DNA of 64,000 bases from Pseudomonas baetica (GCF_002813455.1 NZ_PHHE01000001.1:3275001-3339000); one strand, 5' to 3'. Numbered from the stretch's first letter, positions 37,173-46,916 are shown. The notes: generated by a model not told the origin, from the sequence alone. A program made the numbers and translations.

Positions 37173-38699
37173 ATGCGTGCTGCTCAATTAAAAGCGGTGT
37201 TGCCACGGGAGCTGCTCGCTTCGGTGGTGGTGTTTCTGGTCGCTCTGCCACTGTGCATGGGTATTGCGATTGCCTCGGGATTACCGCCGGCCAAAGGTCT
37301 GATCACCGGGATCATCGGTGGTCTGGTCGTGGGTTGGCTGGCAGGTTCGCCGTTGCAGGTCAGCGGGCCGGCGGCGGGTCTGGCGGTGTTGGTCTTTGAG
37401 CTGGTGCGCCAGCACGGTATCGAGATGCTCGGGCCGATCCTGTTGCTCGCCGGTTTTCTGCAATTGGTGGCCGGGCGCTTGAAGCTCGGTTGCTGGTTTC
37501 GGGTCACAGCGCCAGCGGTGGTCTACGGCATGCTCGCCGGGATCGGCGTGTTGATCGTGCTGTCACAAATCCATGTGATGCTCGACGCCTCACCAAAGCC
37601 CTCGGGGCTGGATAACCTCACAGCATTCCCCGGCGCGGTGTCGCAGGCCTTGCCGTCGTTTGGCTGGCAGGCCGGTCTGCTCGGGCTGGCGACCATTGCG
37701 GTGATGTGGCTGTGGGAAAAATTTCGTCCGCATTCACTGCGCTTCGTTCCCGGTGCATTGCTGGGTGTGGGTCTGGCGACGGGTGCCAGTCTGCTGCTGG
37801 CGTTGCAGGTAAAACGCGTTGAGGTGCCGGCCAATCTGGCGGAAGCCATCGACTGGCTGAAACCTGCGGATCTGCTCAGTCTGGCGGATCCGACGCTGCT
37901 GATCGCTGCGTTTGCCGTGGCGTTTATCGCCAGCGCCGAAACCCTGTTGTCGGCAGCGGCGGTCGATCGCATGCATAACGGCGTGCGCTCGGACTTCGAC
38001 CGTGAATTGTCGGCACAAGGCGTCGGCAACATGCTCTGCGGTCTGCTCGGTGCGTTACCGATGACCGGGGTGATCGTGCGCAGTTCGGCTAACGTCCAGG
38101 CCGGTGCGACCACGCGTTATTCGACAATCTTCCATGGCCTGTGGCTGCTGGCGTTCGTGCTGTTGCTGTCGAGCGTGCTGCAAAGCATTCCGGTGGCGAG
38201 TCTGGCGGGGGTACTGGTGTATACCGGTTTCAAACTGGTGGATCTCAAGGCGTTTCGCGGGCTGGGACGTTATGGGCGGATGCCGATGTTCACTTACGCA
38301 GCGACAGCGCTGGCGATCATCTTCACCGACCTGCTTACCGGCGTGTTGATCGGCTTCGGCCTGACCTTGCTGAAACTGGCGTTCAAGGCTTCGCGCTTGA
38401 AGATCAGCTTGATCGACCTGCCGCAGGACGGCGAGATGGAGTTGCGTCTGGTGGGTGCAGCGACGTTCCTCAAAGTGCCAGCACTGACCCAGGTGTTGAA
38501 CACAATTCCAGCGGGTACGACGGTGCATGTGCCGCTCAATAACCTGAGCTACATCGATCATTCGTGTCTGGAGTTGCTGGAAGAGTGGGGCCGGGCGAAT
38601 GCGGCCAAGGGCTCTAAGCTGTTGATTGAGTCGCGAGGGTTGAAGCGCAGGCTTGAAGGGCGGATTCGGACTACCACAGGTATCGGCGCGGCCGGTTAA
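37173..38699 (+). CDS. SulP-family anion transporter with STAS domain
   Basis: This 508-aa protein has about 11-12 membrane helices. The SulP signature is near the N-terminus (ITGIIGGLVVGWLAGSPLQVSGPAAGLAVL), and the C-terminal STAS domain contains TVHVPLNNLSYIDHSCLELLEEWG. Located next to a beta carbonic anhydrase, it is more likely a bicarbonate transporter than a sulfate permease; that is inference. The ATG at 37173 follows GGGAGAGTCATC. A REPIN follows its stop. Confidence 0.9.
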   Translation: MRAAQLKAVLPRELLASVVVFLVALPLCMGIAIASGLPPAKGLITGIIGGLVVGWLAGSPLQVSGPAAGLAVLVFELVRQHGIEMLGPILLLAGFLQLVAGRLKLGCWFRVTAPAVVYGMLAGIGVLIVLSQIHVMLDASPKPSGLDNLTAFPGAVSQALPSFGWQAGLLGLATIAVMWLWEKFRPHSLRFVPGALLGVGLATGASLLLALQVKRVEVPANLAEAIDWLKPADLLSLADPTLLIAAFAVAFIASAETLLSAAAVDRMHNGVRSDFDRELSAQGVGNMLCGLLGALPMTGVIVRSSANVQAGATTRYSTIFHGLWLLAFVLLLSSVLQSIPVASLAGVLVYTGFKLVDLKAFRGLGRYGRMPMFTYAATALAIIFTDLLTGVLIGFGLTLLKLAFKASRLKISLIDLPQDGEMELRLVGAATFLKVPALTQVLNTIPAGTTVHVPLNNLSYIDHSCLELLEEWGRANAAKGSKLLIESRGLKRRLEGRIRTTTGIGAAG

Positions 38700-38725
38700 A
38701 TCTCCCCGCCTGAACACAAACCCTT

Positions 38726-38813
38726 AGGGAGGGGGCTTGCTTCCGAAAGCGGTGGATCAGTCGACATGGTTAGTGACTGACACATCGCCTTCGGGAGCAA
38801 GCCCCCTCCCACA
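38726..38813. repeat. REP doublet (REPIN), 42-bp spacer
   Basis: Arms 38726-38747 (AGGGAGGGGGCTTGCTTCCG) and 38790-38813 are separated by 42 bp with CAGTCGACAT and GACTGACAC, as in the 16897 element. It lies between convergent sulP and the 38838 gene. Confidence 0.85.
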
Positions 38814-38837
38814 TTGGCATTTGCGCACGCCTTTAAA

Positions 38838-39488
38838 TCAGGCGGCGGGCTGATCCAGCTCCAGGCCCACACCCAATCGGCGGCCCATACACGGCCAGCG
38901 CTTCCACGCGGCGCCGGTGTCGGGGCTGCTGAGTTTTTCGCGGTAAGCCTCTACCGACTCCAGCGCAAAACTCTCGTCGTTGAGCATCTCGTCGATGGCG
39001 TGATGCACCGCTTCGTCCAGTTGGTTGGCAAATTCCTCACCGATCAATTGGTGAGCAATCAGATTGGCGACCGTCATGTCAAAGGGGATCAGTGGCTGGC
39101 CGAAATGCTTGATGTACAGGTCGTTGACCTCTTCGACAAAACGGTGCGCCAGATAGGCTTCGTCCAGCAGGCTGTCCAGGCCAACGTGCCCGGCCATGAT
39201 TGCCGGCGGCTGGAGGAAATACTGCTCGGCGATTTTCAGCACCGGTTTGATCTGCGATTCGATTCCCGCTTCCCTGGCGACTTCATTGGCTGCATCCAGC
39301 AGGTCTGGCACTTCATCGATGTAGGCGGCGACAAAACGCGTCAGCACGCCTTGGGCGTCGGCTTCCGGCAACTGGATCGCCGGATGTAAATGAGGCAGCT
39401 TGCTTTCCAGCTGACGGGTCAGCAGGCCGGTGTCTTTCTCGTGTTGTTGGGCTGTTTGGATCTGCTCGCGCAATGCGGCGGTGTTCAT
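38838..39488 (-). CDS. Conserved hypothetical protein (PA0104-type) near coxB
   Basis: This 216-aa acidic, mostly helical protein has no signal peptide, membrane segment or recognised motif. It contains an EEFANQLDEAVHHAIDEML stretch typical of a helical bundle. The start MNTAALREQIQ at 39488 is set by GGAG upstream (CCTGGAGTTTTC); a longer frame exists but has no ribosome binding site. It is divergent from the cox operon. The function is unknown. Confidence 0.75.
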   Translation of the reverse strand: MNTAALREQIQTAQQHEKDTGLLTRQLESKLPHLHPAIQLPEADAQGVLTRFVAAYIDEVPDLLDAANEVAREAGIESQIKPVLKIAEQYFLQPPAIMAGHVGLDSLLDEAYLAHRFVEEVNDLYIKHFGQPLIPFDMTVANLIAHQLIGEEFANQLDEAVHHAIDEMLNDESFALESVEAYREKLSSPDTGAAWKRWPCMGRRLGVGLELDQPAA

Positions 39489-39858
39489 GAAAACTCCAGG
39501 AAACAAGGCAATGAAATAGGGAAGACATAAGTTAGCTGGCTTACGAAAAATGCTAAGACGCATTTGTCATAATTATTTCATCCTTGATGCGCCTGCGTTA
39601 TATCGGTTTGCCACCACTCGTCTGCATCCTTCTCCATTCGTGCCCTTGAACGCAAGTCTCGGCTGTTTCAGTTCATTTACGTGTGCACATTGCAATTCTC
39701 AGTCGCTGTCTATACTCGCCATTGAATGGAGTTAGCTGATGACGCCCGACTGCCCAAGCAGCAAGGCCCGGCGATTCAAGTTCGTAGTCTGATGCAGCCG
39801 CTCCCTTGCCGAAGGCGTTGCGCCTACGGGATAACAAGAACGATAAGGGGAACCCGCA
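39489..39858 (+). other. 370-bp region upstream of coxB
   Basis: This region holds the divergent promoters of the PA0104-type gene and the cox operon. A GC-rich inverted repeat (CCGAAGGCGTTGCGCCT) lies at about 39808-39824. The Shine-Dalgarno AAGGGG of coxB is at 39845-39850. No gene was seen. Confidence 0.4.
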
Positions 39859-40986
39859 ATGATGCGACATCCACACGTCTGGATGGGCCTCCTGTTGTGG
39901 TCGATTTTCAGCCAGGCCAATGCGGCCTGGACTGTGAATATGGCGCCTGGAGCGACTGAAATCAGTCACGCAGTATTCGACCTGCACATGACCATTTTCT
40001 GGATCTGTGTGGTAATCGGGATCATCGTCTTCGGCGCCATGTTCTGGTCGATGATGGTGCACCGCCGCTCTACCGGGCAGGTCGCCGCAAAATTCCACGA
40101 AAGTACCACCGTCGAAATTCTCTGGACCATTGTGCCGTTCCTGATCCTGGTGGCGATGGCCGTGCCGGCGACCGCCACCCTGATCAAGATGTACGACACC
40201 AGTGAGCCGGATATCGATATCCAGATCACCGGTTATCAGTGGAAGTGGCACTACAAATACCTGGGCCAGGACGTTGAGTTCTTCAGCAACCTGGCCACGC
40301 CCGCCGAGCAGATCCACAACAAGGAAGCCAAAGGCGAGCATTACCTGCTTGAGGTCGACAAGCCGTTGGTGCTGCCGACCGGGGCCAAGGTGCGCTTTCT
40401 CGTGACCTCCGCCGACGTCATCCACTCGTGGTGGGTGCCGGCGTTTGCGGTCAAGCGCGACGCGATTCCGGGTTTCGTCAACGAAGCCTGGACCCGCGTC
40501 GACAAGCCGGGCATCTACCGTGGCCAGTGCGCCGAACTGTGCGGCAAGGATCACGGGTTCATGCCGATCGTGGTCGAGGTCAAGGAAAAGGCCGACTACG
40601 AAACATGGCTCGCCGAGCGCAAGGCCGAAGCTGCGCAGCTCAAAGAGCTGACCAGCAAGGAATGGACCCTCGATGAGCTTAAAGAGCGCGGCGACAAGGT
40701 CTATCACACCACTTGTGTCGCGTGTCACCAAGCCGAAGGCCAAGGCCTGCCGCCAATGTTCCCGGCACTAAAAGGCTCGAAAATCGCCACCGGGCCGATC
40801 AAGGATCACCTGAGCATCGTCTTCCACGGCAAGCCCGGCACCGCCATGGCGGCGTTCGGCAAACAGTTGTCGGAAGTCGATATTGCAGCGGTCGTGACCT
40901 ATGAACGTAACGCCTGGGGCAACAACAAGGGCGACATGGTCACGCCGAAAGAAGTGCTGGAGCTGAAACAGGCGGAAAGCAAATGA
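39859..40986 (+). CDS. coxB: Cytochrome c oxidase subunit II with fused cytochrome c (caa3 type)
   Basis: This 375-aa subunit has a signal peptide, two membrane helices and the CuA domain with C224-x3-C228 (CAELCGKDHGFM). A C-terminal cytochrome c domain has its heme site CVACH at 286-290 and an axial Met probably in GLPPMFPAL. This fusion defines a caa3-type oxidase. CuA receives electrons from the fused cytochrome c and passes them to heme a. It is followed 82 bp later by coxA. Confidence 0.97.
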   Translation: MMRHPHVWMGLLLWSIFSQANAAWTVNMAPGATEISHAVFDLHMTIFWICVVIGIIVFGAMFWSMMVHRRSTGQVAAKFHESTTVEILWTIVPFLILVAMAVPATATLIKMYDTSEPDIDIQITGYQWKWHYKYLGQDVEFFSNLATPAEQIHNKEAKGEHYLLEVDKPLVLPTGAKVRFLVTSADVIHSWWVPAFAVKRDAIPGFVNEAWTRVDKPGIYRGQCAELCGKDHGFMPIVVEVKEKADYETWLAERKAEAAQLKELTSKEWTLDELKERGDKVYHTTCVACHQAEGQGLPPMFPALKGSKIATGPIKDHLSIVFHGKPGTAMAAFGKQLSEVDIAAVVTYERNAWGNNKGDMVTPKEVLELKQAESK

Positions 40987-41068
40987 GCCGGTCTATTGCG
41001 TACTTCGTGAACCAGTCGGGGCTCTGTGCCCCGGCCTGCCCAGCCCACTCACTTGAAGGAGACCGGCC

Positions 41069-42655
41069 ATGAGCGCTGTCATCGATGACCACGGTCACGC
41101 CGACCACGCCCACGGCCCCGCCAAAGGCCTGATGCGCTGGGTGCTGACCACCAACCACAAGGACATCGGCACGCTGTACCTGTGGTTTGCGTTCTGCATG
41201 TTCCTGCTTGGCGGCTCGTTCGCCATGGTGATCCGCGCCGAGTTGTTCCAGCCCGGATTGCAGATCGTCGAGCCGGCGTTCTTCAACCAGATGACCACCA
41301 TGCACGGTCTGGTGATGGTCTTCGGTGCGGTGATGCCGGCGTTCGTCGGCCTCGCCAACTGGATGATCCCGCTGATGATCGGCGCGCCTGACATGGCCCT
41401 GCCGCGCATGAACAACTTCAGTTTCTGGCTGCTGCCGGCGGCGTTCCTGCTGCTGGTCTCGACCCTGTTCAGCCCCGGTGGCGGGCCGAATTTCGGCTGG
41501 ACGTTCTACGCGCCGCTGTCGACGACCTACGCGCCGGAAAGCGTGACGTTCTTCATCTTCGCCATCCACTTGATGGGGATCAGCTCCATCATGGGCGCGA
41601 TCAACGTGGTCGCGACCATCCTCAACCTGCGCGCGCCCGGCATGACGTTGATGAAAATGCCGCTGTTTGTCTGGACCTGGCTGATCACAGCGTTCCTGCT
41701 GATCGCGGTGATGCCAGTACTGGCCGGGTGCGTGACGATGATGCTGATGGACATCCACTTCGGCACCAGTTTCTTCAGTGCCGCCGGTGGCGGTGACCCG
41801 GTGTTGTTCCAGCATGTGTTCTGGTTCTTCGGCCACCCTGAGGTGTACATCATGATCCTGCCGGCGTTCGGCGCCGTCAGCTCGATCATCCCGACGTTCT
41901 CGCGCAAACCGCTGTTCGGCTACACCTCGATGGTCTACGCCACCGCGAGTATTGCGTTCCTGTCGTTCATTGTCTGGGCGCACCACATGTTTGTGGTCGG
42001 CATTCCGTTGGTGGGCGAGCTGTTTTTCATGTACGCCACGCTACTGATCGCGGTGCCGACCGGAGTGAAGGTGTTCAACTGGGCGAGCACCATGTGGCAA
42101 GGCTCGCTGACCTTCGAAACGCCGATGCTGTTTGCCGTGGCGTTCGTGATCCTGTTCTCCATTGGCGGGTTCTCCGGGCTGATGCTGGCCATCGCCCCGG
42201 CGGACTTCCAGTATCAGGACACCTACTTCGTGGTCGCGCACTTCCACTATGTGCTGGTGCCGGGGGCAATCTTCGGGATCTTCGCCTCGGCCTATTACTG
42301 GCTGCCGAAATGGACCGGGCACATGTACGACGAAACCCTCGGCAAGCTGCATTTCTGGTTGTCATTCATCGGGATGAACATGGCCTTCTTCCCTATGCAC
42401 TTCGTGGGTCTTGCGGGGATGCCGCGGCGGATTCCGGACTACAACCTGCAATTCGCCGACTTCAACATGGTCTCCTCGATCGGCGCGTTCATGTTCGGCG
42501 CCACGCAGATCTTCTTCCTGTTCATCGTGATCAAGACCATTCGCGGCGGGCCGCCAGCACCGGCCAAACCGTGGGATGGCGCCGAAGGTCTGGAGTGGAG
42601 CGTGCCGTCGCCGGCGCCGTATCACACCTTCACTACGCCGCCGGAAGTGAAATGA
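41069..42655 (+). CDS. coxA: Cytochrome c oxidase subunit I
   Basis: This 528-aa subunit of 12 helices holds heme a, heme a3 and CuB. The CuB/cross-link segment WFFGHPEVYIMILPAFG and the K- and D-channel regions are intact. The N-terminus contains a His-rich patch (DDHGHADHAHG). Start ATG 41069 follows AAGGAG. A REPIN lies between it and ctaG. Confidence 0.97.
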   Translation: MSAVIDDHGHADHAHGPAKGLMRWVLTTNHKDIGTLYLWFAFCMFLLGGSFAMVIRAELFQPGLQIVEPAFFNQMTTMHGLVMVFGAVMPAFVGLANWMIPLMIGAPDMALPRMNNFSFWLLPAAFLLLVSTLFSPGGGPNFGWTFYAPLSTTYAPESVTFFIFAIHLMGISSIMGAINVVATILNLRAPGMTLMKMPLFVWTWLITAFLLIAVMPVLAGCVTMMLMDIHFGTSFFSAAGGGDPVLFQHVFWFFGHPEVYIMILPAFGAVSSIIPTFSRKPLFGYTSMVYATASIAFLSFIVWAHHMFVVGIPLVGELFFMYATLLIAVPTGVKVFNWASTMWQGSLTFETPMLFAVAFVILFSIGGFSGLMLAIAPADFQYQDTYFVVAHFHYVLVPGAIFGIFASAYYWLPKWTGHMYDETLGKLHFWLSFIGMNMAFFPMHFVGLAGMPRRIPDYNLQFADFNMVSSIGAFMFGATQIFFLFIVIKTIRGGPPAPAKPWDGAEGLEWSVPSPAPYHTFTTPPEVK

Positions 42656-42668
42656 AACGCCTTGCTTC

Positions 42669-42758
42669 TGTGGGAGGGGGCTTGCTCCCGAATGCCATTT
42701 ATCATTCAACAGATAAGTTGACTGACCCGACGCATTCGCGAGCAAGCCCGCTCCCACA
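42669..42758. repeat. REP doublet (REPIN), 42-bp spacer, inside the cox cluster
   Basis: Arms 42669-42692 (TGTGGGAGGGGGCTTGCTCC) and 42735-42758 enclose a 42-bp spacer with a diverged but alignable ATTCAACA...GACTGAC core. It lies between coxA and ctaG and could trim coxA mRNA or uncouple the two genes. Confidence 0.87.
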
Positions 42759-42784
42759 GGGGTTCTCGGTTGAGGGATGGAACC

Positions 42785-43336
42785 ATGGCTGACTCGATCT
42801 CGCTGAAGAAACTGGTCACCCGCCTGCTCGCCGTGGTGGTGGCGATGTTTGTCTTCGGGTTTGCCCTGGTGCCGATCTACGACGTGATGTGCAAAGCCTT
42901 CGGCATCAACGGCAAGACCGGTGGGCAGTACGAGGGCGAGCAGGTGGTCGACACCTCGCGGCAGGTGCGCGTGCAGTTTTTGTCGACCAACACCGCCGAC
43001 ATGCCGTGGGACTTCTACCCCAAACACGACGAGCTGACCGCCAACCCCGGCGCCGTCAACGAGATGATCTTCATTGCGCGCAACCCCACCGACAAACCGA
43101 TGAGTGCGCAAGCCGTGCCGAGCATCGCGCCAAGCAACGCGGCGGCGTATTTCCACAAGACCGAATGCTTTTGCTTTACCCAGCAGGTGCTGCAGCCCGG
43201 TCAGCAGATCGAGATGCCGGTGCGCTTCATTGTTGACCGTGACATGCCCAAGGATGTGAAGCACCTGACGCTGTCCTACACGCTGTTCGATATCACCGCC
43301 CGACATCCACCGGTGGCTGTAAACACTGGCGGTTGA
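42785..43336 (+). CDS. ctaG: Cytochrome c oxidase assembly protein CtaG (Cox11)
   Basis: This 183-aa membrane-anchored copper chaperone delivers Cu to CuB in subunit I. It has an N-terminal helix (LLAVVVAMFVFGFALVPIYD), a periplasmic beta domain with Cu-binding FCFTQ (ECFCFTQQVLQPGQQ), and the conserved FYPKHDELTAN region. ATG 42785 lies a few bases after GAGGGATGG; an earlier in-frame ATG at 42770 is not supported by family length. Confidence 0.95.
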   Translation: MADSISLKKLVTRLLAVVVAMFVFGFALVPIYDVMCKAFGINGKTGGQYEGEQVVDTSRQVRVQFLSTNTADMPWDFYPKHDELTANPGAVNEMIFIARNPTDKPMSAQAVPSIAPSNAAAYFHKTECFCFTQQVLQPGQQIEMPVRFIVDRDMPKDVKHLTLSYTLFDITARHPPVAVNTGG

Positions 43337-43361
43337 GCGTGCCCGATAAGGAGAACAATAA

Positions 43362-44249
43362 ATGGCAACTCATGAGCACTATTACGTTCCGGCCCAGAGC
43401 AAGTGGCCGATCATCGCCACGATCGGGATGTTGGTCACCGTGTACGGCCTGGCCGTCTGGTTCAACGATCTGAAGGCAGCGCGCCCGGAATCCCACGGCC
43501 CGCTGATCTTTTTCATCGGTGGCTTGCTGGTGGCGTACATGCTGTTCGGCTGGTTCGGCACAGTGATCAAGGAAAGTCGTGCCGGACTTTACAGCGCGCA
43601 GCTTGATCGTTCGTTCCGCTGGGGCATGAGCTGGTTCATCTTTTCCGAGGTGATGTTCTTCGTCGCCTTCTTCGGTGCGCTGTTTTACGTGCGGCACATC
43701 TCCGGCCCGGCGCTGGGTGGCGAAGGTGCGAAAGGCCTCGCTCACATGCTCTGGCCAAACTTTCAGTTCACCTGGCCGTTGCTGCAAACGCCGGACCCGA
43801 AACTGTTCCCGCCGGCCAAGGACGTCATCAGCCCGTGGGGCCTGCCGCTGATCAACACGATTCTGCTGGTCAGCTCCAGCGTGACCATCACCATTGCCCA
43901 CCATGCCTTGAAGAAGGGCCATCGCGGCGCGCTGAAAATCTGGCTGGCGATCACCGTGCTGCTGGGCTGCGCGTTCCTTGGTTTTCAGGCTGAAGAATAT
44001 ATCCACGCCTACCAAGAACTGGGGCTGACCCTCGGCTCGGGTATCTACGGCGCGACGTTCTTCATGCTCACCGGTTTCCACGGCGCCCACGTAACCATCG
44101 GCACGATCATTCTGTTTGTGATGCTGATGCGCATCATGAGGGGTCACTTCGACAACGAACACCAGTTCGGCTTCGAAGCGGCGAGCTGGTATTGGCACTT
44201 CGTCGACGTGGTGTGGATCGGCTTGTTCATCTTCGTTTACGTGCTCTGA
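43362..44249 (+). CDS. coxC: Cytochrome c oxidase subunit III
   Basis: This 295-aa subunit has seven membrane helices with family segments SWFIFSEVMFFVAFFGALFYVR (shown only in part: FSEVMFFVAFF) and FHGAHVTIGTIILF. The C-terminus is ASWYWHFVDVVWIGLFIFVYV. It stabilises the catalytic core of the oxidase. AAGGAGAAC lies upstream of its ATG, 25 bp after ctaG. Confidence 0.96.
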   Translation: MATHEHYYVPAQSKWPIIATIGMLVTVYGLAVWFNDLKAARPESHGPLIFFIGGLLVAYMLFGWFGTVIKESRAGLYSAQLDRSFRWGMSWFIFSEVMFFVAFFGALFYVRHISGPALGGEGAKGLAHMLWPNFQFTWPLLQTPDPKLFPPAKDVISPWGLPLINTILLVSSSVTITIAHHALKKGHRGALKIWLAITVLLGCAFLGFQAEEYIHAYQELGLTLGSGIYGATFFMLTGFHGAHVTIGTIILFVMLMRIMRGHFDNEHQFGFEAASWYWHFVDVVWIGLFIFVYVL

Positions 44250-44252
44250 GCA

Positions 44253-44456
44253 CTACCAAGGCGCATGCGACACCAGTTGGCCGCTGTAGAAGCCCCAGGC
44301 GATCAAGCCGACCGTGGCAGCGGCCAATGCCACCCGAACACTCAAGGCGATGACCAGACGATTGGAGCTGCTGTCGTCCTTGACCAGGAAAAACAGGCCG
44401 CTGAACAGGCTGATCACCGTGGCAATCAGCAGCAGGACGATGGCTGCTTTGAGCAT
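44253..44456 (-). CDS. Twin-transmembrane small protein (DUF2909-like), opposite strand in the cox cluster
   Basis: This 67-aa protein has two helices (KAAIVLLLIATVISLFSGLFF and VALAAATVGLIAWGFY) joined by a short loop with DDSSSN. It is transcribed against the operon between coxC and the SURF1 gene. Such twin-TM proteins are regularly found at this place in pseudomonad cox clusters. A role in oxidase assembly is possible but unproven. GGAG lies upstream of the ATG on the minus strand (CCCCCGGAGTCTTCCC). Confidence 0.82.
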   Translation of the reverse strand: MLKAAIVLLLIATVISLFSGLFFLVKDDSSSNRLVIALSVRVALAAATVGLIAWGFYSGQLVSHAPW

Positions 44457-44526
44457 GGGAAGACTCCGGGGGACAGGCGATGCACTTGAGTATAGCGATC
44501 GCGATGCCTGACTTTATGGCGATGCC

Positions 44527-45267
44527 ATGAAGCACTTTCGCCCGGGCGTCATACCGACCGTGGTCGTGGCTCTGTTGCTGCCGCTGCTGGTGTCGCTGGG
44601 TTTCTGGCAATTGGGCCGTGGCGCGGAGAAAACCGCGCTGCTTGCCAGTTACGCCGAGCGTCGCGCCGCCGAACCGATGGCCAGCACAGAGCTGGCGAAT
44701 AGCGCTGATCCGGCCTATCGCCGCGTGCATCTGCACGGTCAGTTCGACGCGGCCCACAGCCTGCTGCTCGACAACAGCCAGCGCAACGGCAAGGTCGGCG
44801 TCGAGTTGCTGCAACCCTTTCAGGATCAACGCACCGGCCTGTGGCTGCTGGTCAATCGCGGCTGGCTGCCGTGGCCGGACCGGCGCGTGCCGCCGCAATT
44901 CACCACACCCCCGGAGGCGCTGAATATCGACGCCTGGGTCTACATCGCCCCCGGCGCGACCTTCCAGCTGCACGCCGACCCGGTCAGCAATACCTGGCCG
45001 CAAACCATCACTGCCGTCGAGCCCGCCAAGCTGTGGAAAACTCTCGAACGCGACGGCTTCGCCTACGAATTACGCGCCGAATCCGGCCCGGCCAGCTATC
45101 AGGCTGACTGGCCGGTGGTGGCGATGGGGCCGGAAAAACACCTCGGTTACGCCGTGCAGTGGTTCGCCATGACCATCGCTCTGCTCGGTCTCTACCTCTA
45201 CTTAGGCTGGCACAACGCAAAGGAGAAACACCATGGGAACGGCCATGAATCCACCCAGCATGTCTGA
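44527..45267 (+). CDS. SURF1-family oxidase assembly protein
   Basis: This 246-aa inner-membrane protein has two flanking helices (PTVVVALLLPLLVSLGFWQL near the N-terminus and FAMTIALLGLYLYLGW near the C-terminus). The intermembrane loop carries the SURF1 signatures GFWQLGRGAEK and LLLVNRGWLPWP (LWLLVNRGWLPW). SURF1 proteins bind heme A and help its insertion into subunit I. Its 3' end overlaps the next gene by 35 bp. Confidence 0.92.
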   Translation: MKHFRPGVIPTVVVALLLPLLVSLGFWQLGRGAEKTALLASYAERRAAEPMASTELANSADPAYRRVHLHGQFDAAHSLLLDNSQRNGKVGVELLQPFQDQRTGLWLLVNRGWLPWPDRRVPPQFTTPPEALNIDAWVYIAPGATFQLHADPVSNTWPQTITAVEPAKLWKTLERDGFAYELRAESGPASYQADWPVVAMGPEKHLGYAVQWFAMTIALLGLYLYLGWHNAKEKHHGNGHESTQHV

Positions 45268-45826
45268 AACCAAACCTGCCGCCAGCCGTCGTCGCGGACG
45301 TCTTCAGTTGCTGCTGATTGTGCTCGGCGTGGTCGGCCCGATGATCCTCGCCACCGGCATGTACAAATTGCAGTTCTGGGTGCCGGAGGGTCGCAGCTAT
45401 CACGGCGAACTGATCGGCAACGGCCAGACCCGCGCCGACCTCGGCGTGCAGGCGAATGAACAGCGCTGGCAGATGTTGGTGACCGCACCGAAGGATTGCG
45501 CCGTGGATTGCCAGCAGTTGGTGTATCTGGCGCGGCAGATCCAGATCGGCCTCGGCCGTGAAGCCGGGCGCGCCAGCCACGCCCTCGCCGCCGCACAACC
45601 GCTGACCAGCGATTACGACGCCAAACTCACCCGCGAATACCCACAGTTGCAACGCTATCCGCTGGACGCCGCAGTGTTCAGCAAGACCACGGGCGACAAG
45701 GCCACGCCGCAACTGTGGATCATCGACCCCCACGGCAACCTCGTGCTGCGTTACGAGCCGAATGTAAAGGGCAAGGATCTGCTCAACGACCTGCGCCACC
45801 TGTTGAAACTGTCGAACATCGGATAA
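45233..45826 (+). CDS. Membrane-anchored SCO/thioredoxin-like protein in the cox cluster
   Basis: This 197-aa protein has one N-terminal helix (LQLLLIVLGVVGPMILATGMY). The periplasmic domain has a C89-x3-C93 pair (APKDCAVDCQQL), and near the end is DPHGNLVLRYEPN. The CX3C spacing and the following H-G-N-L segment resemble SCO copper chaperones (compare CPDIC and VDHSGNLAV in the SCO gene at 47800). The sequence is otherwise diverged. It is translated from its own AAGGAG (45219-45224) inside the SURF1 3' end. A copper or thiol role in oxidase assembly is inferred. Confidence 0.75.
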   Translation: MGTAMNPPSMSETKPAASRRRGRLQLLLIVLGVVGPMILATGMYKLQFWVPEGRSYHGELIGNGQTRADLGVQANEQRWQMLVTAPKDCAVDCQQLVYLARQIQIGLGREAGRASHALAAAQPLTSDYDAKLTREYPQLQRYPLDAAVFSKTTGDKATPQLWIIDPHGNLVLRYEPNVKGKDLLNDLRHLLKLSNIG

Positions 45827-45836
45827 GGGCATCGTC

Positions 45837-46916
45837 ATGGCCAAACCTGGATTTCGCCTCGCGCTGTTTGCCACCCTGCTGGCGCTGATTGTCGTGCTGC
45901 TCGGCGCCTACACGCGCCTGACTCACGCAGGCTTAGGCTGTCCGGACTGGCCGGGCTGCTACGGGTTTATCAGCGTGCCGAAAAGCGAAGCCCAACTGGC
46001 CCATGCCGAACTGCACTTCCCCGACGCACCAGTGGAAGCGCACAAGGGCTGGAACGAAATGATCCACCGCTACTTCGCCGGCACCCTCGGCCTGCTCATT
46101 TCGGTATTGGCCGGGCGCGCGTGGGTCAATCGTCGCCATCCCGGGCTACCGTTGAAACTGCCGCTGTTTCTGCTGGCGGTGGTGTTCGCCCAAGCGGCGT
46201 TCGGCATGTGGACGGTGACGCTCAAGCTCTGGCCGCAAGTGGTCACCGGGCATTTGCTCGGCGGTTTTGCGACGTTGAGTCTGCTGTTTCTGCTGACGTT
46301 GAGATTGTCTGGAGTGCTGCCGGCGCTGACCGTGCCCAAGCGTCTGCAATATTGGGCGACCGCCGGTTTGTTGCTGGTGATCGGTCAGATTGCGCTGGGC
46401 GGCTGGGTCAGTTCCAACTACGCAGCGGTGGCCTGCATCGATTTCCCCACCTGCCACGGCCAATGGTTGCCGCCCGCCGATTTCGCCAACGGCTTTCACC
46501 TGACCCAACACATCGGCCCGAATTATCTGGGTGGACAACTCGACAGCGATGCGCGCACGGCGATTCACCTGACCCACCGCATCGGCGCATTGCTGGTGAC
46601 GCTGGTGCTGCTTGGTCTGGCCTGGCAATTGAAAGTGGTCGGCATGACCCGATTGGCCGGGTTGGTGCTGATCGCCCTCGGCGCACAAATCAGCCTCGGC
46701 ATCAGCAACGTTATTTTCCATCTGCCACTGCCAGTGGCCGTGGCGCACAACGCCGGCGGTGCAGCGCTGTTGCTGACCCTGGTGCTGGTCAATTATCACG
46801 CGCGCACCAGTCTGGTCCGGGTCAGACAACCGGTGCTCGCGCGCTGGCGCTTCAGCCCACGTAAACACTCGGCCGCGCCCATCACAATAAAAGGAGAAAC
46901 GCCGTGGCGATTCTGA
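45837..46916 (+). CDS. ctaA: Heme A synthase (CtaA/COX15)
   Basis: This 359-aa protein with eight helices converts heme O to heme A by oxidising the C8 methyl. Conserved His residues lie in [44 protein letters not shown] and [13 protein letters not shown]. The twin-Cys loop [12 protein letters not shown] is present. Its last 13 bp overlap the start of cyoE, with the AAGGAG of cyoE inside the ctaA coding sequence. Confidence 0.95.
   Translation: MAKPGFRLALFATLLALIVVLLGAYTRLTHAGLGCPDWPGCYGFISVPKSEAQLAHAELHFPDAPVEAHKGWNEMIHRYFAGTLGLLISVLAGRAWVNRRHPGLPLKLPLFLLAVVFAQAAFGMWTVTLKLWPQVVTGHLLGGFATLSLLFLLTLRLSGVLPALTVPKRLQYWATAGLLLVIGQIALGGWVSSNYAAVACIDFPTCHGQWLPPADFANGFHLTQHIGPNYLGGQLDSDARTAIHLTHRIGALLVTLVLLGLAWQLKVVGMTRLAGLVLIALGAQISLGISNVIFHLPLPVAVAHNAGGAALLLTLVLVNYHARTSLVRVRQPVLARWRFSPRKHSAAPITIKGETPWRF

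Noticed and set aside
39489..39858. Small genes or Anr/RoxR-type boxes before coxB
   Set aside because: No open frame with a credible start and no clear operator could be supported by eye.
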